Positions 8,244 through 17,210 of a stretch of DNA of 64,000 nucleotides are shown here, piece by piece. How positions within the stretch are numbered: the stretch's first letter is position 1; every line of letters starts with the position of its first letter. The position numbers were made by a program, and so were the translations under genes. The stretch comes from Synechococcus sp. CS-1331 (GTDB lineage: Bacteria > Cyanobacteriota > Cyanobacteriia > PCC-6307 > Cyanobiaceae), in the NCBI GenBank assembly GCA_025127975.1, contig JAHLYQ010000018.1:62001-126000 (forward strand), read 5' to 3'. The notes under the pieces are model-generated. The model did not search any database and was not told the origin of the DNA. It worked only from the letters and a program-made list of their open reading frames with translations.

Positions 8244-11200
8244 CGACGCTTCCTCCCCTGGCCGAGCAACCCTTTGAGGCCAATGCCTTCCCGCTGGATC
8301 CGGGCATTCGCCTGCTCGAGGCCAGTGCCGGCACCGGCAAGACCTTCGCCCTGGCCCAACTGGTGCTGCGCTATGTGGCAGAGGCCGAGCTGAGTTTGCG
8401 TCAGCTGCTCGTGGTGACCTTCACCGATGCTGCCGCCGCCGAACTGCGGGACCGCATTGGCCAGCGGTTGCAGTTGGCCCTGGCCTGTCTGGATGATCCG
8501 GCGCTGGAGGCCCCCGATCCCACCCTGGCCCAGTGGCTGGAGCTGCAGCGGCCCCGGGCGGGATCCCTGCGGGCCCGGCTGCTGCTCGCCCTCGAGCAGC
8601 TCGATGCCGCCGACATCACCACCATCCATGGCTTCTGCCGCCGCAGCCTGCAGCGCCAGGCCCTGGAGGCTGGCCTGCCCCCTGAGCTCCAGCTCGAAAG
8701 CGACAACGGCACCCTGGTGCGCCAGGTGGCCCACGACTACTGGCAGCGGCAGGTGTTGCCCTTGAAAAGCACCCTGCTGGCCGGGCTGCAGCAGCGGCTG
8801 GGTGGCCCGGAGCGGCTGGAGAGCCTGCTGCGCCAACTCGATGGCGACCCGGCCCTCCAACTCGAGCCCCTGCCGCCGGAAATCGATGCTGATGGCCCCC
8901 TGGCCCCCCAGCTCGAAGCCCTCTGGGCTGGGGCCTGGTGTCGCTTTCAGCGGCTCTGGGGCGACCATGGCCGCGCCCTGGAGGCCGCTTTCTGCTGCTC
9001 CGCCGGCCAGTGGCGCGCCCTGGGAATTAAATCCACCACTCCCTACAGCCCCAAACCGACCAAGGACCGTTGTGGCCTGGTGGACGGTTGGATCGCCGCC
9101 CAGCCCAGCGGCGGTGACTATGGGGCCACGGCCGGCAGCGGCGGCGGCGCCGGGGGGCTGCTGCGCGACTACTTCCACCCGGGTGCCTTCCTCAAGCTGG
9201 CTCGCGGCATCGAAGGGGAGCGGCCATCCCTGCCGGAGCGCCCCCTGCTGGAGGCAATCGCCCAGGTGCTGGACGGGCCGGCGGAGGCCCTGCTGCTGCA
9301 TGCCTGCCACTGGGGCCGGGCCGAGTTGAACAGGCGCCGCCGCCAGAGTGGCCGGCTCGGTTTCGCCCAGCTGCTGGAGGGCCTCGATCCAGGTGAGCAG
9401 GCCAGCACCCCCCTTTTGGAGGTGGTGGGGCAGCGCTACGCCGTGGCCCTGGTCGATGAGTTTCAGGACACCGACCCGATCCAGTGGCGAATCCTCTCGC
9501 GGGCGTTCCAGCCCGGGCGGCACCGGCTGGTGCTGGTGGGCGATCCCAAGCAGGCGATCTATCGCTTTCGTGGCGGCGAACTGGCCACCTACCTGCGGGC
9601 CCGCCAGGCCGCCATCGCCGGGGGCGGCATCAGCAGCCTCACCGACAACTACCGCTCCAGCGAGGCCCTGATCGCAGGCCTCAACGGGCTGATGCGGCCG
9701 GGCCTGCGCCGCAGTGGCCTGCCCGTACCCCCGGTGCAGGCCAAAGTGATGGGGAGCGGCCTGGTGTTGCCTGAGGGGCAAGCCCCCCTGCAGTTGCTCT
9801 GGCTTGGCGGCCAGCGCCGGGCCGGGCAGAAACCGCCAAGCCGCAGCAGTTTGGAGCGACAACTGCCCGGCCAAATCGCCAGCTTCATCACCGCCCTGCT
9901 CAAGCGGGGCCTGGACGCCAACGCCATCTGCCTGCTGGTGAGCACCCACCGCCAGGCCGAAGCCCTGCGGGGCGCCCTCGAAACCTGCGGCATCGCCAGC
10001 CGGCTGGTGAGCCAGGGGGATGTGTTTGAAAGTGCCGGTGCCACTGCCCTGCAACGGTTGCTGGATGCCCTGGCCGAGCCCGGCCGGGCCCAGCGGCTGC
10101 GGTTGCTGGCCGCATCGCCCCTGCTGGGCTGGAGTGCGGCCCAGATTGCCAAAGCCAGCCAGGACGAATGGAGCAGCCTGGCTGCTCGCCTGGCCCAGCT
10201 CGCCGCCCAGCTGCCCCGGCGGGGCCTGCTGGGCGTGCTGGCCAGCCTGCTGGAGCAGCGGCAGCTGGCCCGGCTCTCCCTGGGGGGGCGGGTGCTGGCG
10301 GATCTGCAGCAGTGCGGCGAGCTGGTGGCGGAGCGGATCCACTCAGACCAGCTGGGGGCGGCTGCGGCGGCCGACTGGTTGCGGCGGCTGCGGCTCGATC
10401 CCGACCGCTCCGTGCCCGACGCCCACCAGCCCCATAGCGATGGGGTGGATGCGGCCGTGTCGGTGGTGACCGTGCACCGCAGTAAGGGGCTGGAATACCC
10501 GGTGGTGATTTGCCCCTACCTGTGGCAGGCCCCCGGCGGCAGCCAGGGACCCCAGCGACTCGGGGTGCGCTGGACACCTCCGCATAGTGGCGATCCCCTG
10601 CTGGACCTGCACCTGAACGGTCACTGGGGTACGGGCCATGCCGCCAGAGACCAACAGCTGCAGGCCGAACTGCAGGAGCGGGAGCGCCTTGCCTACGTGG
10701 CCGCCACCAGGGCCCAACAGCAGCTCGTGCTGGCCTGGGGCCCGGCCCAGGGGCAGCAGGGCAACCCCCTCCACCCCTGGCTCTTTGACCAGGACGATCC
10801 CCCCTCTGCCCACCAGGATCCCTACGGGGGCCGCGGCGATGGCGAGTGGCGAGAACTGCTGGAACAGGAGATCGTCCGCCGCCAGCTGCAGCTCACCCTG
10901 GTGGATCCCCCCGCCGCCAGCGGCGCCCCCCTGCAGGCCTGCGCCCCTGAAGCGGCCGAGCCGCTGCAGCGGGGCCCGGTGCCCTTGGCGCCTTTCGACA
11001 CCACCTGGGGGCGTAGCAGTTACACCAGCTGGACCCAGGCAAGCCACAGCGCAGCCCCCGAAGCCCTCGAAGAGGGCCGGGAAACCGATGCCCTGGCCAG
11101 GGAGCTCGAAGTCCAGCCCGGAGATGACCCGGGCCCCCTGGCCTGGCCAGAAGACGGCCCTTTGGCCAGCTTCCCCAGGGGCGCCCAGGCCGGGGATTGC

Positions 11201-11956
11201 CTGCACCGAATCCTCGAGCAGATCGATTTCCGCCAGAGCGTGGCCCACCAGAGCGAAGTTTGTGCCAGGGAGCTCCAGCGGGCCGGCATCGCCGCGCTTC
11301 ATAACGAAGCGGTGCTGCTCGGCCTTGAGCAGTTGCTGGCCACGCCCTTTGGCGGGGAGCTGGGGGGTTTCCAGCTGGCCCAGCTGGCCCAGGCCGAACG
11401 CCTCAACGAGATGAATTTCGACCTGCCCATCACCCTGGTGCGGGCCAGCTCCCTGGCGAGTCCATTCGCCGCCCACCCCCAGGGTTGGTTTGGGGGCGCC
11501 TACGCCGAGCAGCTGGCCCGGCTGGAGCTGGCCAGCCAGGGCTTCCTCACCGGCTCGATCGACCTGGTGTTTCGCCACGGCGAGCGCTGGTGGGTGGCCG
11601 ACTGGAAGAGCAACTGGCTGGGCGAGCGAGATGGCCAGGGCCAGCCCCTCCACTGCGGTCCGCGCCACTACGGCGCCGCCGCCATGGCCGCGTTGATGGC
11701 CACCAACCACTACCCCCTGCAGGCCCACCTCTATCTGGTGGCCCTGCACCGCTACCTGCGCTGGCGTCTGCCGGGATACAGCCCCCAGCGCCACCTCGGC
11801 GGCTACGCCTATGTGTTCCTGCGCGGGGTTCCCGGTGCCACCGAGGCGGGGGCTGGGACGGGGGCTGGGACGGGGGCGGTGCCGGGAGTGTTTCTGGAGC
11901 GCCCGCCCCTGGCGCGGCTGCTGCAGCTAGACCGAAACCTGGGGGGGCCAGCATGA
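8240..11956 (+). CDS. recB: Exodeoxyribonuclease V subunit beta (RecB)
   Basis: 1238 residues. RecB is the 3'-5' helicase plus nuclease of RecBCD. Superfamily 1A motifs in order: Walker A EASAGTGKTFALAQ (about residue 26), VVTFTDAAAAELRDRI (56), DEFQDTDPIQW (406, Walker B), VGDPKQAIYRFRG (433), DNYRSSEAL and VVTVHRSKGLEYPVV (745). The C-terminal nuclease domain is present and apparently active, with GSIDLVFRHG and VADWKSNWL (about 1103-1128). Near its end a Gly/Ala/Thr insertion comes from a short tandem repeat in the DNA. It overlaps recC and recD by four bases each, indicating one transcript. Confidence 0.95.
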   Translation: MTTLPPLAEQPFEANAFPLDPGIRLLEASAGTGKTFALAQLVLRYVAEAELSLRQLLVVTFTDAAAAELRDRIGQRLQLALACLDDPALEAPDPTLAQWLELQRPRAGSLRARLLLALEQLDAADITTIHGFCRRSLQRQALEAGLPPELQLESDNGTLVRQVAHDYWQRQVLPLKSTLLAGLQQRLGGPERLESLLRQLDGDPALQLEPLPPEIDADGPLAPQLEALWAGAWCRFQRLWGDHGRALEAAFCCSAGQWRALGIKSTTPYSPKPTKDRCGLVDGWIAAQPSGGDYGATAGSGGGAGGLLRDYFHPGAFLKLARGIEGERPSLPERPLLEAIAQVLDGPAEALLLHACHWGRAELNRRRRQSGRLGFAQLLEGLDPGEQASTPLLEVVGQRYAVALVDEFQDTDPIQWRILSRAFQPGRHRLVLVGDPKQAIYRFRGGELATYLRARQAAIAGGGISSLTDNYRSSEALIAGLNGLMRPGLRRSGLPVPPVQAKVMGSGLVLPEGQAPLQLLWLGGQRRAGQKPPSRSSLERQLPGQIASFITALLKRGLDANAICLLVSTHRQAEALRGALETCGIASRLVSQGDVFESAGATALQRLLDALAEPGRAQRLRLLAASPLLGWSAAQIAKASQDEWSSLAARLAQLAAQLPRRGLLGVLASLLEQRQLARLSLGGRVLADLQQCGELVAERIHSDQLGAAAAADWLRRLRLDPDRSVPDAHQPHSDGVDAAVSVVTVHRSKGLEYPVVICPYLWQAPGGSQGPQRLGVRWTPPHSGDPLLDLHLNGHWGTGHAARDQQLQAELQERERLAYVAATRAQQQLVLAWGPAQGQQGNPLHPWLFDQDDPPSAHQDPYGGRGDGEWRELLEQEIVRRQLQLTLVDPPAASGAPLQACAPEAAEPLQRGPVPLAPFDTTWGRSSYTSWTQASHSAAPEALEEGRETDALARELEVQPGDDPGPLAWPEDGPLASFPRGAQAGDCLHRILEQIDFRQSVAHQSEVCARELQRAGIAALHNEAVLLGLEQLLATPFGGELGGFQLAQLAQAERLNEMNFDLPITLVRASSLASPFAAHPQGWFGGAYAEQLARLELASQGFLTGSIDLVFRHGERWWVADWKSNWLGERDGQGQPLHCGPRHYGAAAMAALMATNHYPLQAHLYLVALHRYLRWRLPGYSPQRHLGGYAYVFLRGVPGATEAGAGTGAGTGAVPGVFLERPPLARLLQLDRNLGGPA
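11847..11876 (+). repeat. Short G-rich tandem repeat inside recB
   Basis: Two head-to-tail copies of CGGGGGCTGGGA followed by a partial third (CGGGGGCGG). It encodes the Gly/Ala/Thr stretch between the nuclease core and the C-terminal end of RecB. Runs of 5, 3, 5, 3 and 5 G on the coding strand separated by two bases each fit a G-quadruplex pattern and make the site slippage-prone; a 12-base unit would keep the reading frame. Confidence 0.7.
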
Positions 11957-13521
11957 GCAGCTCGGCCCCAGCCCAGGAGCAACCGCGCTGGCTGCAGGCC
12001 CTGGCCGCTGCCCTGGGGGAAGCCCTGCCGCGGCTGCACGGCTGCAACCCCGATCCCCTGGTGGCTGAACTGATCGGGGCCCTGGTCACGGCCCTGGCCG
12101 AGGGTCAGCTGGAGATTGCCGTGCCCAGTGCCCCCCATCAACAGGCCCTGGCCAGATCGCCGCTGGCCGCCGAGCCCGATGGCCCGCTGGTGATGACGGA
12201 TGGGCGATTGCAGTGGCGCCGCTGGCAACGCCAGCGGGAAGGGGTGCTGCAGCAGCTGATCGAGCGGGCCCAGCGGCCCCTGGAGGCCGGTGGCGGGGCA
12301 GCTCCCGCAGCCCAACTGGAGGGTCTCGACCCTGATCAGCAACGGGCCGTCAGGGCAGTGCTGGAGCAGGGCCTCGTGCTGCTGGAAGGCGGCCCGGGTA
12401 CCGGCAAGACGAGCACCGTGGCGCGCATGTTGGTGGCGCTGGTGGCCCAACAGCCGGCCAGTCGCCTCCAGCTGGCCGCCCCCACCGGCAAGGCCGCTGC
12501 CCGGTTGCGCGCCGCTCTGGCGGGCACAGATCTGCATCTCCCCTGCAGCACCCTGCACCGGCTCCTGGAGAGCCGGGGCGATCGCTTCGGCCGCAATCGC
12601 CACAACCCCCTGGCCCTCGACCTGCTGGTGGTGGATGAGGTGTCGATGGTGGATCTGCCGCTGATGCAGGCCCTGCTGGATGCCCTGCCAGCCAGCTGCC
12701 GGCTCGTGTTGGTGGGCGATGGGGCCCAGCTGCCGCCGGTGGGTCCCGGTTCGGTGCTGCTCGACCTGCAGGAGCCCGCCCGTCGCCTCGCCCTGGGCAG
12801 TGCTGCCATTGAGCTGCGCACTACCTACCGCAACAACGGCAGTATCGCCGCCGTAGCGGCGGCGCTCCGGGAGGGGGAGCAGCCGCTCGAGCCCCTGCTG
12901 GCCCGCATGCTGGACCCGGCGCCAGCCGACTCAAATCTCCAGTGGCTGCAGGCGCCCTCCCACTGCTTGCCAGCAGCCCTGCTGGAGCGGATGCGGCGCC
13001 ACCAGTTGGATCTCGAGCAGCTCTGCCGCCACTGGGCCACAGATGATTCCTCTGCCACCAGCTCCCTGCTGGGCGTCCTCGATCGCTGCCTGGTGATGTC
13101 TCCGCTGCGCCGCGGTCGCTGGGGGGTCGGGGCCATCCACCAGGCCCTGCTGGGGGAAGCCGCCACCCGATCGCCCCAGCACTGGCCCCTCGGCACACCG
13201 GTGCTCTGCCGCCACAACCTGGTGGACCTTGGCCTGGCCAACGGCGATGTGGGCCTGGTGGTGGAGCATGGCGGCGAGCGCCGGCTGCTGTTTGCGAACC
13301 CGGGCAGAGCCGAGCCCCTCTGGATCCACCCGGCCCAGCTACCGGATGCCGAGCCCGCCCTGGCCCTCACGGTGCACAAGGCCCAGGGCAGTGAGGCTGA
13401 GGAGGTGTGGGTGCTGATGCCCGCCACCGGCCGGCCCCAGCAACGCCTGCTCTACACGGCCCTCACCAGGGCAAGGCAGCAGGCGACCCTGATCACGCCG
13501 GTTACCACCCCCTTTAAATAG
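11953..13521 (+). CDS. recD: Exodeoxyribonuclease V subunit alpha (RecD)
   Basis: 522 residues. RecD is the 5'-3' helicase of RecBCD. The start ATG at 11953 overlaps the recB stop. Motifs: Walker A LEGGPGTGKTSTVARML (about residue 144), AAPTGKAAARLRAAL, Walker B VVDEVSMVDLPLM (231), VGDGAQLPPVGPGSV (256), CRHNLVDLGLANGDVG and the C-terminal LTVHKAQGSEAEEVWVLMP (474) with LYTALTRARQQ. The length is somewhat below the roughly 600 residues of E. coli RecD, mainly at the N-terminus. recC-recB-recD form a closed operon. Confidence 0.94.
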   Translation: MSSSAPAQEQPRWLQALAAALGEALPRLHGCNPDPLVAELIGALVTALAEGQLEIAVPSAPHQQALARSPLAAEPDGPLVMTDGRLQWRRWQRQREGVLQQLIERAQRPLEAGGGAAPAAQLEGLDPDQQRAVRAVLEQGLVLLEGGPGTGKTSTVARMLVALVAQQPASRLQLAAPTGKAAARLRAALAGTDLHLPCSTLHRLLESRGDRFGRNRHNPLALDLLVVDEVSMVDLPLMQALLDALPASCRLVLVGDGAQLPPVGPGSVLLDLQEPARRLALGSAAIELRTTYRNNGSIAAVAAALREGEQPLEPLLARMLDPAPADSNLQWLQAPSHCLPAALLERMRRHQLDLEQLCRHWATDDSSATSSLLGVLDRCLVMSPLRRGRWGVGAIHQALLGEAATRSPQHWPLGTPVLCRHNLVDLGLANGDVGLVVEHGGERRLLFANPGRAEPLWIHPAQLPDAEPALALTVHKAQGSEAEEVWVLMPATGRPQQRLLYTALTRARQQATLITPVTTPFK

Positions 13522-13547
13522 CCGCCCCGCCCCGCCAGAGTTATCTT

Positions 13548-13913
13548 GTGAGCACAATCGAAATCCCTAGCCCAGCTGAAAGGGTCGAGCGCCCCTGGGG
13601 TTGGTATGAATCCCTGGCCAGCGGCGAGCACTATCTGGTCAAACGGCTCCTGATTCGCCGCGGCCAGCGGCTCAGCTTGCAGCGACACCAGCACCGCTGC
13701 GAGCACTGGGTCGTAGTGGCAGGCGATGGCCAGCTGCAGGTGGCCGATGAACTGATCGCCGCTGCCGCGGGCACCAGCGTCTTCATCCCCCAGGGGGCCC
13801 TGCACCGGGCCAGTGGCGGCCATGGGGATTTGGAGATCGTCGAGGTGCAGCGGGGCGAGTTGCTCAGCGAAAACGACATCGAAAGGCTGGCCGACGATTT
13901 TGGGCGGATCTGA
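13548..13913 (+). CDS. Cupin domain protein, type II phosphomannose isomerase-like
   Basis: 121 residues starting at GTG 13548. It is a single cupin like the C-terminal domain of mannose-6-phosphate isomerase/GDP-mannose pyrophosphorylase fusions: VERPWGWYESLASGEHYLVK, a metal-binding box RHQHRCEHWVVVAGDGQL (two His and a Glu expected on the metal), then the second box FIPQGALHRASG. The free-standing form is common in cyanobacteria. The isomerase reaction is likely but not proven by motif alone. Confidence 0.85.
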   Translation: MSTIEIPSPAERVERPWGWYESLASGEHYLVKRLLIRRGQRLSLQRHQHRCEHWVVVAGDGQLQVADELIAAAAGTSVFIPQGALHRASGGHGDLEIVEVQRGELLSENDIERLADDFGRI

Positions 13914-14196
13914 TCTGCTGGACGGTCAGAGGACGGGGACAGGGGACGGCGACAGGGGACGGGGATGGTGATAAAGTATGGATCCAGCCTTTTTCAAGGG
14001 CAGGGCAGTTTTATTAATTTAATTGCGGGCAAGTAACGCTGAAAGGTTTGAACAAGTTGGCTAGCCGCGTGCGCGCCATCTCGGGATTATCAGCTCAGTA
14101 ATCGTTGCCTTCGTTGGGTTTCTGCCGGCCTGCGTTGAAGGATCTTCCCAGTCAGAGCTTTCCCAAGCCCTGCTTCACCAGGCCCAATTAAATCCA
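13914..14196. other. Intergenic region before the DEAD-box helicase gene, possible long 5' UTR
   Basis: 283 bases without a gene. The left part (13925-13966) has G-rich direct repeats of the form GGGGACAGGGGACGG. Then come GATAAAGTATGG near 13970 and an AT-rich block TTTTATTAATTTAATTG near 14009, strikingly poor in GC for this genome. An A/T-rich leader ahead of a cold-inducible type of RNA helicase gene could be a long 5' UTR with post-transcriptional control, but no defined motif is recognised. Confidence 0.35.
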
Positions 14197-15981
14197 GTGA
14201 CTGAAAATTCCAGCGGCAGCAGTTCACCCTGCCCCGCAGACCTTGACGCGGCTGCCAACCCAGCCGCAGCCGTCAATCCCCCTGCAGACCAGGGCTTTGG
14301 CAGCTTTGGTTTTGGCTCCGAACTCCTCCAGGCCCTAGAGGCCATCGGCTACCGGGAGCCCTCGCCGATCCAGAAGGCCGCCATTCCCGAGCTGATGCTC
14401 GGCCGCGACCTGGTGGGTCAGGCCCAGACCGGCACTGGCAAGACGGCGGCCTTTGCCCTGCCCATGTTGGCCCGCCTCGATCCAGCCGAGCGCAAGCCCC
14501 AGGTGCTGGTGCTTGCCCCAACCCGGGAACTGGCCCTGCAGGTGGCCGATGCCTTCAACAGCTACGCCTCCCAGCTGAATGGGGTTCGCACTCTGGCGAT
14601 TTACGGCGGCGCCGATTTCCGCGACCAGATTCACCAGCTCAAGCGCGGTGTGCAGATCGTGGTGGGTACCCCTGGCCGGGTGATGGATCACATGCGCCAG
14701 GGCACCCTGGACCTCTCCAATCTGCGGGCCCTGGTGCTCGATGAGGCCGATGAGATGTTGCGCATGGGCTTCATCGACGATGTCGAATGGGTGCTGGAAC
14801 AATTGCCTGAAAAACGCCAGGTTGTGCTGTTCTCGGCCACCATGCCTGCCGAAATCAGGCGCATATCTCAGAAGTACCTCAACAGCCCGGCCGAGGTCAC
14901 AATCAGGCAGAAAGCTGCCGATGCCAGCCTCATCCGTCAGCGCTTTTTGATGGTGCATGCGCCCCACAAGCTGGCCGCCCTGGAGCGCGTACTCGAAGCC
15001 GAAACCAGTGAAGGCGTCATTGTCTTTGCCCGCACCAAGGCGATCACCATCACCGTGGCTGAATCCCTAGAGCAGCACGGCTACGACGTGGCAGTGCTCA
15101 ATGGCGATGTGCCCCAGGCCCAGCGGGAACGCACGATCGAACGGCTCAAAAGCGGCCAGGTGGATGTGCTGGTGGCCACAGATGTGGCGGCCCGCGGGCT
15201 CGATGTCGAGCGCATTGGCCTGGTGATCAACTACGACATCCCCTTCGATGCGGAGGCCTACGTGCACCGCATCGGCCGTACCGGCCGGGCCGGCCGCACC
15301 GGGGACGCCATCCTGTTTCTTACCCCGCGGGAGCGTCGCTTTCTGGGTGGGCTGGAGCGGGTCGTGGCCAAACCGATCGCAGAGATGGAGGTGCCCAGCA
15401 ACGCCACCATCAACCAGAACAGGCTTGATCGCATGCGGGCCAAGCTCACCGGTTGCCTCCAGACCCCCGAGAGCAGTGAGCAGGAAAGGGCCCTGTTGAG
15501 CGAAATTCTGCAGCGGGTGGCCCAGGAGCAGGGTTCCAGCCCCGAGCAGTTGGCCCTGGCGGCCCTGGAGCTGGCCCTGGCCGGCAAACCCCTGCTGCTC
15601 CAGGGTGAGGAAAACTTCCATCAGGTGCGCCAGAACGGGCCGAGCCGTGATGGTGGCCGCGATGGCGGCCGGGATCTGGGGGTTGGCCGTGAAGGGGGGC
15701 GTGACCGCGGGCGTGGCGAGCGACCTTCGGGTCCGCCGGAAGATCACATGGAGCGCTTTCGCGTCGAGGTGGGCTGGCGAGACCGGATCAAGCCAGGCAA
15801 CATCGTGGGTGCCATCGCCAATGAAGCGGGTCTGAATGGTCGTTCGATCGGCCGAATTCAGATCTTCGACACCCACAGCACCGTCGACCTGCCCAAGGGA
15901 ATGCCCGAAGACGTGTTCCAAGGCCTGCGCCAGCTGCGGGTCATGAACAAACCGCTGCAACTCTCGCGACTGCAGGGCTAA
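14197..15981 (+). CDS. deaD: DEAD-box ATP-dependent RNA helicase, DeaD/CsdA type
   Basis: 594 residues starting at GTG 14197. It unwinds RNA duplexes and acts in ribosome assembly and cold adaptation in the family. Motifs in order: Q motif YREPSPIQKAAIP (about residue 51), AQTGTGKTAAFALP (76), PTRELALQV (108), TPGRVMDH, VLDEADEMLRMGF (180), FSATMP, VATDVAARGLDVERIG (327) and HRIGRTGRAGRTG (356). A Gly/Arg/Asp-rich linker (DGGRDGGRDLGVGREGGRD) precedes a DbpA-type RNA-binding domain with IVGAIANEAGLNGRSIGRI near 545. It is the likely counterpart of cyanobacterial CrhR-like enzymes. Confidence 0.94.
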   Translation: MTENSSGSSSPCPADLDAAANPAAAVNPPADQGFGSFGFGSELLQALEAIGYREPSPIQKAAIPELMLGRDLVGQAQTGTGKTAAFALPMLARLDPAERKPQVLVLAPTRELALQVADAFNSYASQLNGVRTLAIYGGADFRDQIHQLKRGVQIVVGTPGRVMDHMRQGTLDLSNLRALVLDEADEMLRMGFIDDVEWVLEQLPEKRQVVLFSATMPAEIRRISQKYLNSPAEVTIRQKAADASLIRQRFLMVHAPHKLAALERVLEAETSEGVIVFARTKAITITVAESLEQHGYDVAVLNGDVPQAQRERTIERLKSGQVDVLVATDVAARGLDVERIGLVINYDIPFDAEAYVHRIGRTGRAGRTGDAILFLTPRERRFLGGLERVVAKPIAEMEVPSNATINQNRLDRMRAKLTGCLQTPESSEQERALLSEILQRVAQEQGSSPEQLALAALELALAGKPLLLQGEENFHQVRQNGPSRDGGRDGGRDLGVGREGGRDRGRGERPSGPPEDHMERFRVEVGWRDRIKPGNIVGAIANEAGLNGRSIGRIQIFDTHSTVDLPKGMPEDVFQGLRQLRVMNKPLQLSRLQG

Positions 15982-16018
15982 GGGCAAGGTCGGAGCTGCT
16001 CCCACCATTCCACCCACC

Positions 16019-16333
16019 ATGCGTCTTCCCCTGCTGCGATTGGCCCCCCTTGGCTTGCTCCTGCTGGGGCTGGTCGCCAGTGGGAGCGAGAGTCGGGCCG
16101 CCAGCCTGGCTGAGGTGGTGAAGGCCTTTTGTCTCTCTGCCTATCAGGCCGATCTCAAGCAACAGGGAAAAGCCCTTTCGCTGGCCCTGATCGATCGCAC
16201 CTGCGACTGTGTGGGCGGAAGGGTTGCCCAGGGAAGTGACGTGGAAGACGCCAACGAGGCCTGCGGGCGTCCGCCGGACCTGCGCTCGGTGAGGACGTCC
16301 TCACCGCAACCAGGTCCAGGGCCCATCAACTAA
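16019..16333 (+). CDS. Small exported protein of unknown function
   Basis: 104 residues, 37 bases after deaD. The N-terminus (MRLPLLRLAPLGLLLLGLVA, then SESRAAS) is a signal peptide. The mature part holds three to four cysteines (FCLSAY, RTCDCVGG, EACGR), hinting at a disulfide-bonded periplasmic protein. The C-terminal part from about residue 86 is encoded by a large inverted repeat and may not be conserved. Function unknown. Confidence 0.6.
   Translation: MRLPLLRLAPLGLLLLGLVASGSESRAASLAEVVKAFCLSAYQADLKQQGKALSLALIDRTCDCVGGRVAQGSDVEDANEACGRPPDLRSVRTSSPQPGPGPIN
16276..16317. repeat. Large nested inverted repeat (hairpin)
   Basis: Outer arms GGACCTG (16276-16282) and CAGGTCC (16311-16317) and inner arms CGGTGAGGAC (16287-16296) and GTCCTCACCG (16297-16306) match perfectly, separated only by four unpaired bases on each side (cgct and caac). 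This gives 17 base pairs in a 42-base element overlapping the end of the small exported gene and just before a convergent gene. There is no T run, so it is not a canonical terminator, but it could end transcription from both sides or be a mobile palindromic repeat. Confidence 0.7.
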
Positions 16334-16738
16334 GCGCAGAGCCTGGTGACGCTGCCAAGGCCAAGGCTGGAGAGCTCGGCCATGGGTAGCCGTTCGACGG
16401 CGGCGATCAAAGAGCACTGGGTGGAAGCACTTTCACTGCTAACCAAACTCTGCAGCAGGTCAAAGCGATCCTGGATTGCCAATTCGCCATCTTCGCGCCA
16501 GGCGAGGCTCCAGGGGACAGGGGCGTGCATTTTGGGGCTCCCACTGAATCAGGATTCGCTGACAATGGAGCACGATCGGGTCCTTGGTCGGCTGGCTAAA
16601 TGGTCTCTTCAGAAGCGCTTCATAAATCTCCATGAAGCCTGGCTCCGGCGGGCCTAGTTGAGCCGCCAGTCGGTAAAATAGAGATGATTCGCAGAGCGTT
16701 TGGCCTCGATCAGGCGCGTCCAGCAACCACTGGCGCAC
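16330..16738 (-). pseudogene. Conserved unknown gene, apparently frameshifted
   Basis: Two consecutive reverse-strand reading frames look like parts of one protein. The first (from GTG 16738) reads VRQWLLDAPDRGQTL, then AQLGPPEPGFMEIYEALLKR, up to LHCQRILIQWEP. The second (ATG 16530) reads MHAPVPWSLAWREDGELAIQ through RFDLLQSLVSSESAS to GLGSVTRLCA and stops at 16330. The frames differ by one base and meet at a CCCCAAAA homopolymer near 16530; removing one C would fuse them into about 135 residues. Either a true frameshift, a sequencing indel, or two overlapping small genes. Function unknown; no signal peptide. Confidence 0.5.
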
Positions 16739-16788
16739 CCCGAGAACCGCAGCATCTCCCGAATCAGTTCCAGGAATTTGCTCCGTTA

Positions 16789-17118
16789 ATGACCATTTAC
16801 GTTGGCAACCTCTCGTTTCAAGCTGAGCGCGAGGACCTGCTTGATCTCTTCGGCCAATACGGAGAGGTGCGCCAGTGCAGCCTGCCCCTCGACCGGGAAA
16901 CCGGCCGCAAGCGCGGCTTTGCCTTTGTTGAGCTGGCCGATGACGCAGCCGAACAAAAGGCCATCGACGATCTCCAGGATGTCGAGTGGATGGGCCGCAT
17001 GATCCGCGTCAATAAAGCCACCCCCAGGGAAGGCGGCGGTGGCGGTGGCGGTAACCGAGGTGGTGGGGGCGGCGGAGGCGGTGGTGGCGGCTATGGCGGC
17101 GGCGGTAACCGCTGGTAA
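16789..17118 (+). CDS. RRM-type glycine-rich RNA-binding protein
   Basis: 109 residues. A single RNA recognition motif fills residues 1-82: RNP2 is IYVGNLSF at residues 3-10 and RNP1 is KRGFAFVEL near 42. A short Gly-rich tail (NRGGGGGGGGGGGYGGGG) follows, as in cyanobacterial Rbp proteins induced by cold. ATG 16789 is chosen because RNP2 must lie at the very N-terminus. It is divergent from the frameshifted unknown gene. The role is probably RNA chaperoning or mRNA localisation; inferred from the family. Confidence 0.92.
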   Translation: MTIYVGNLSFQAEREDLLDLFGQYGEVRQCSLPLDRETGRKRGFAFVELADDAAEQKAIDDLQDVEWMGRMIRVNKATPREGGGGGGGNRGGGGGGGGGGGYGGGGNRW

Positions 17119-17210
17119 GCCCCCTGCCCCCTCGCCCAGCCCTGGGCCGGCTGATCAAAGCCCTGCGGCCCTATCGCCTCCGGCTGGTTCTGGCGACGGG
17201 CTGCTCTGTT

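Noticed and set aside
7751..10342. Very long reverse-strand open frame (863 codons) inside recC/recB
   Set aside because: High GC content leaves few stops in the antisense frame. Its composition is dominated by Gln, Gly, Ala and Pro with no domain signature, while recB on the forward strand is unambiguous.
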